Of a stretch of DNA of 64,000 bases, positions 60,207 to 64,000 are shown piece by piece. Each line of letters begins with the position of its first letter. Positions within the stretch are counted from its first letter, which is position 1. The translations under genes and the position numbers were made by a program. The notes beneath the pieces are model-generated. The model made no database searches. It had not been told where the DNA came from and saw nothing but the letters and a program-made list of their open reading frames with translations. Where the stretch lies: the NCBI RefSeq assembly GCF_014648695.1, contig NZ_BMRP01000008.1, positions 183,721 through 247,720 of the forward strand. Reading direction: 5' to 3'. This DNA comes from Streptomyces albospinus (GTDB lineage: Bacteria > Actinomycetota > Actinomycetes > Streptomycetales > Streptomycetaceae).

Positions 60207-60231
60207 TCCGCGGCCACCCGGCACGTACAAC

Positions 60232-60261
60232 AGGGCCCCCGGCATTGCTGCCGAGGGCCCT
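60232..60261. terminator. Bidirectional terminator between DUF5999 and gcvP
   Basis: AGGGCCCCCGGCA pairs with TGCCGAGGGCCCT around a four-base loop (60232-60261), with one mismatch. T-runs follow weakly on both sides. It separates two convergent genes. Confidence 0.75.
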
Positions 60262-60276
60262 TGATGTTGCCGTGGA

Positions 60277-63162
<2,886 letters not shown>

Positions 63163-63196
63163 CTGCGGGGGCCTCCTGGTCAGTGCGACCTACGAG

Positions 63197-63218
63197 GGGC
63201 ACCACGGCGCTGGTGCCC
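63197..63218 (-). terminator. Hairpin between the glycine riboswitch and gcvP (expression platform candidate)
   Basis: GGGCACCA (63197-63204) and TGGTGCCC (63211-63218) form a perfect 8-bp stem with a six-base loop, just downstream of the second aptamer in transcript direction, 35 bases before the ATG. There is no T-run, so control could be by factor-dependent termination or by translation. Confidence 0.5.
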
Positions 63219-63222
63219 GGAC

Positions 63223-63450
63223 GGCCTCCCCCTCTGTCATCTCAACCTGAGAGCTTCACCGGCCCGCGGGATGCGGCCCGGTTTTCACCGTCGGTGAGGA
63301 GGGGTTCCGGCATGGTGCCTGTCCGTGACCCGCCCTGCTTTCCAGAGTGACCTCACCCGCGCGGTACGTGTGCCTGAGAGATTCCGGGGAGGATTTGCTC
63401 CTTCGGCGCCCTGGTCGCGAACGACAAAGGACTCTCCCGCGTGGGGTCTG
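63223..63450 (-). promoter_or_regulatory. Tandem glycine riboswitch
   Basis: Read on the minus strand, the first aptamer contains GCGGGAGAGTCC (63440-63429), GCCGAAGGAGCAA and AATCTCTCAGGCA, the standard glycine-binding core. The second contains CCGACGGTGAAA and GAAGCTCTCAGGTT before GATGACAGAGGGGGAGG. Two aptamers in series upstream of a glycine cleavage gene are the typical arrangement, switching expression on when glycine is abundant. The boundaries are given by the core motifs and are approximate by about 10 bases. Confidence 0.9.
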
Positions 63451-63563
63451 CGGCCAACCGCCAGCCTACCAGCGTGCTGCTGGAACGATCCTTCGAGTGG
63501 CCGGGGCATGAAATGTGCCGTTTCGTAGTTGTCACAAGGCAGTTGCGACCAATTGGAGGGACC

Positions 63564-63947
63564 GTGCAAGCCGATATCGATCCCCGAAGCCTCATCGGCC
63601 GCAAAGCGTTCGACCGGAACGGCGCGAAAATAGGCACCATCGACGAGGTCTACCTCGATGACGCGACGGGTGAACCGGAGTGGGCGGCCGTGCGCACCGG
63701 CCTCTTCAGCCGCGATGCGTTCGTCCCTCTGGAACCCAGCGAAATGGTCGGCGACAGCCTGCGCATTCCCTACGACCGCAAGCTCATCAAAGATGCCCCG
63801 GACTTCGGCGTCGGCCGGCATCTCTCCCCCGAGCAGGAACTCCAGCTCTACCACCACTACCGCCTCGATATCTCCTCCCCGCCCGCGGACTCGCACTCCT
63901 CCGCCGGCGACACGGACTTCGGGCGGATCGCCGGCGCGGACGACTGA
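63564..63947 (+). CDS. PRC-barrel domain protein
   Basis: 127 residues. VQADIDPRSLIGRKAFDRNGAKIGTIDEVYLDDATGEPEWAAVRTGLFSRDAFVPLEPSEMVGDSLRIPYDRKLIKDAPDF is a PRC-barrel (RimM C-terminal-like), and SPEQELQLYHHYRL its usual tail. PRC-barrel proteins bind RNA or proteins, and in actinomycetes many are stress-related. GTG 63564 has GGAGGG three bases upstream of the start spacer. It diverges from the gcvP riboswitch. The last 53 bases of the window hold no identifiable gene. Confidence 0.85.
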   Translation: MQADIDPRSLIGRKAFDRNGAKIGTIDEVYLDDATGEPEWAAVRTGLFSRDAFVPLEPSEMVGDSLRIPYDRKLIKDAPDFGVGRHLSPEQELQLYHHYRLDISSPPADSHSSAGDTDFGRIAGADD

Positions 63948-64000
63948 TCCGGCCCGCCCACCAGCGGCAGCGGCTCCCCCGGCCGCAGCGCCGGATCGTC

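Noticed and set aside
63948..64000. Possible end of a minus-strand gene at the right edge
   Set aside because: Frames are open, but 53 bases are too few to support a gene or a family.

Overview
The window is about 70% G+C, uses NNC/NNG codons and carries typical actinomycete families (PadR, MocR, DUF397/DUF5753, DUF5999, a malonyl-CoA synthetase next to a fused acyl-CoA carboxyltransferase, a gcvP behind a glycine riboswitch). It is almost certainly Streptomyces chromosome. There is no rRNA, no tRNA that I can see, no CRISPR array and no biosynthetic gene cluster.

Bases 1 to about 16,400 are accessory DNA lodged inside a glutathione peroxidase gene. The gpx frame runs normally to codons for Trp-Asn-Phe-Glu and then breaks at base 202. 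Its lost 3' end appears twice further on, at 11925-12038 and 16279-16395, each copy followed by a terminator hairpin. The break has the geometry expected of a large serine integrase: the gpx target is an 8-bp inverted repeat around a central GA, the element ends are 20-bp arms around the same GA, and the C-terminal part of a serine integrase is encoded 2 bases inside the left end. Element A (204-11924) is a decayed prophage-like island with tail genes carrying frameshifts and stops, a dead IS630 transposase, and cargo: a membrane protein with a 12-residue repeat, an I36-type peptidase inhibitor, a GH18-like protein, a small membrane protein, an NTF2-fold protein and a DUF3291 protein. Block B (12039-16278) holds small secreted proteins, two decayed phage coiled-coil genes and a truncated DUF5753/DUF397 pair. 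It contains a further right-arm relic at 12704 and ends in another at 16259, so related elements have entered this site repeatedly.

From 16,400 on the DNA looks like ordinary core or conserved chromosome. 16.7-25.4 kb: a GAF histidine kinase with an eroded ATPase, an ATP-grasp protein, an ABC exporter, a SnoaL-like protein, apolipoprotein N-acyltransferase, a Gfo/Idh/MocA oxidoreductase and a helical-repeat protein. 25.6-30.8 kb, all on the minus strand: uracil-DNA glycosylase, aldo/keto reductase, two short-chain dehydrogenases, and a translationally coupled HipA-like/DUF3037 pair. 31-39.5 kb: a methyltransferase, an FMN reductase, an S9 peptidase behind a possible structured leader, a cysteine-hydrolase homologue without its triad, a PPOX protein, then matB overlapping an acyl-CoA carboxyltransferase gene, which together would make and use (methyl)malonyl-CoA.

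39.8-49.3 kb holds three regulator-plus-neighbour units: LysR with an EamA exporter, MocR with two flavin/PLP-type proteins, and XRE-cupin with a thioredoxin-reductase-like flavoprotein. Two more EamA exporters follow. 49.4-58.5 kb: a Clp-N protein, a HAD protein, an SRPBCC protein, a His-rich PadR regulator divergent from a PhzF enzyme, a CPBP protease, a VWA/solute-binding lipoprotein-like protein, a lipoprotein and a GCS2 family ligase. The window closes with DUF5999, gcvP with its tandem glycine riboswitch, and a PRC-barrel protein.
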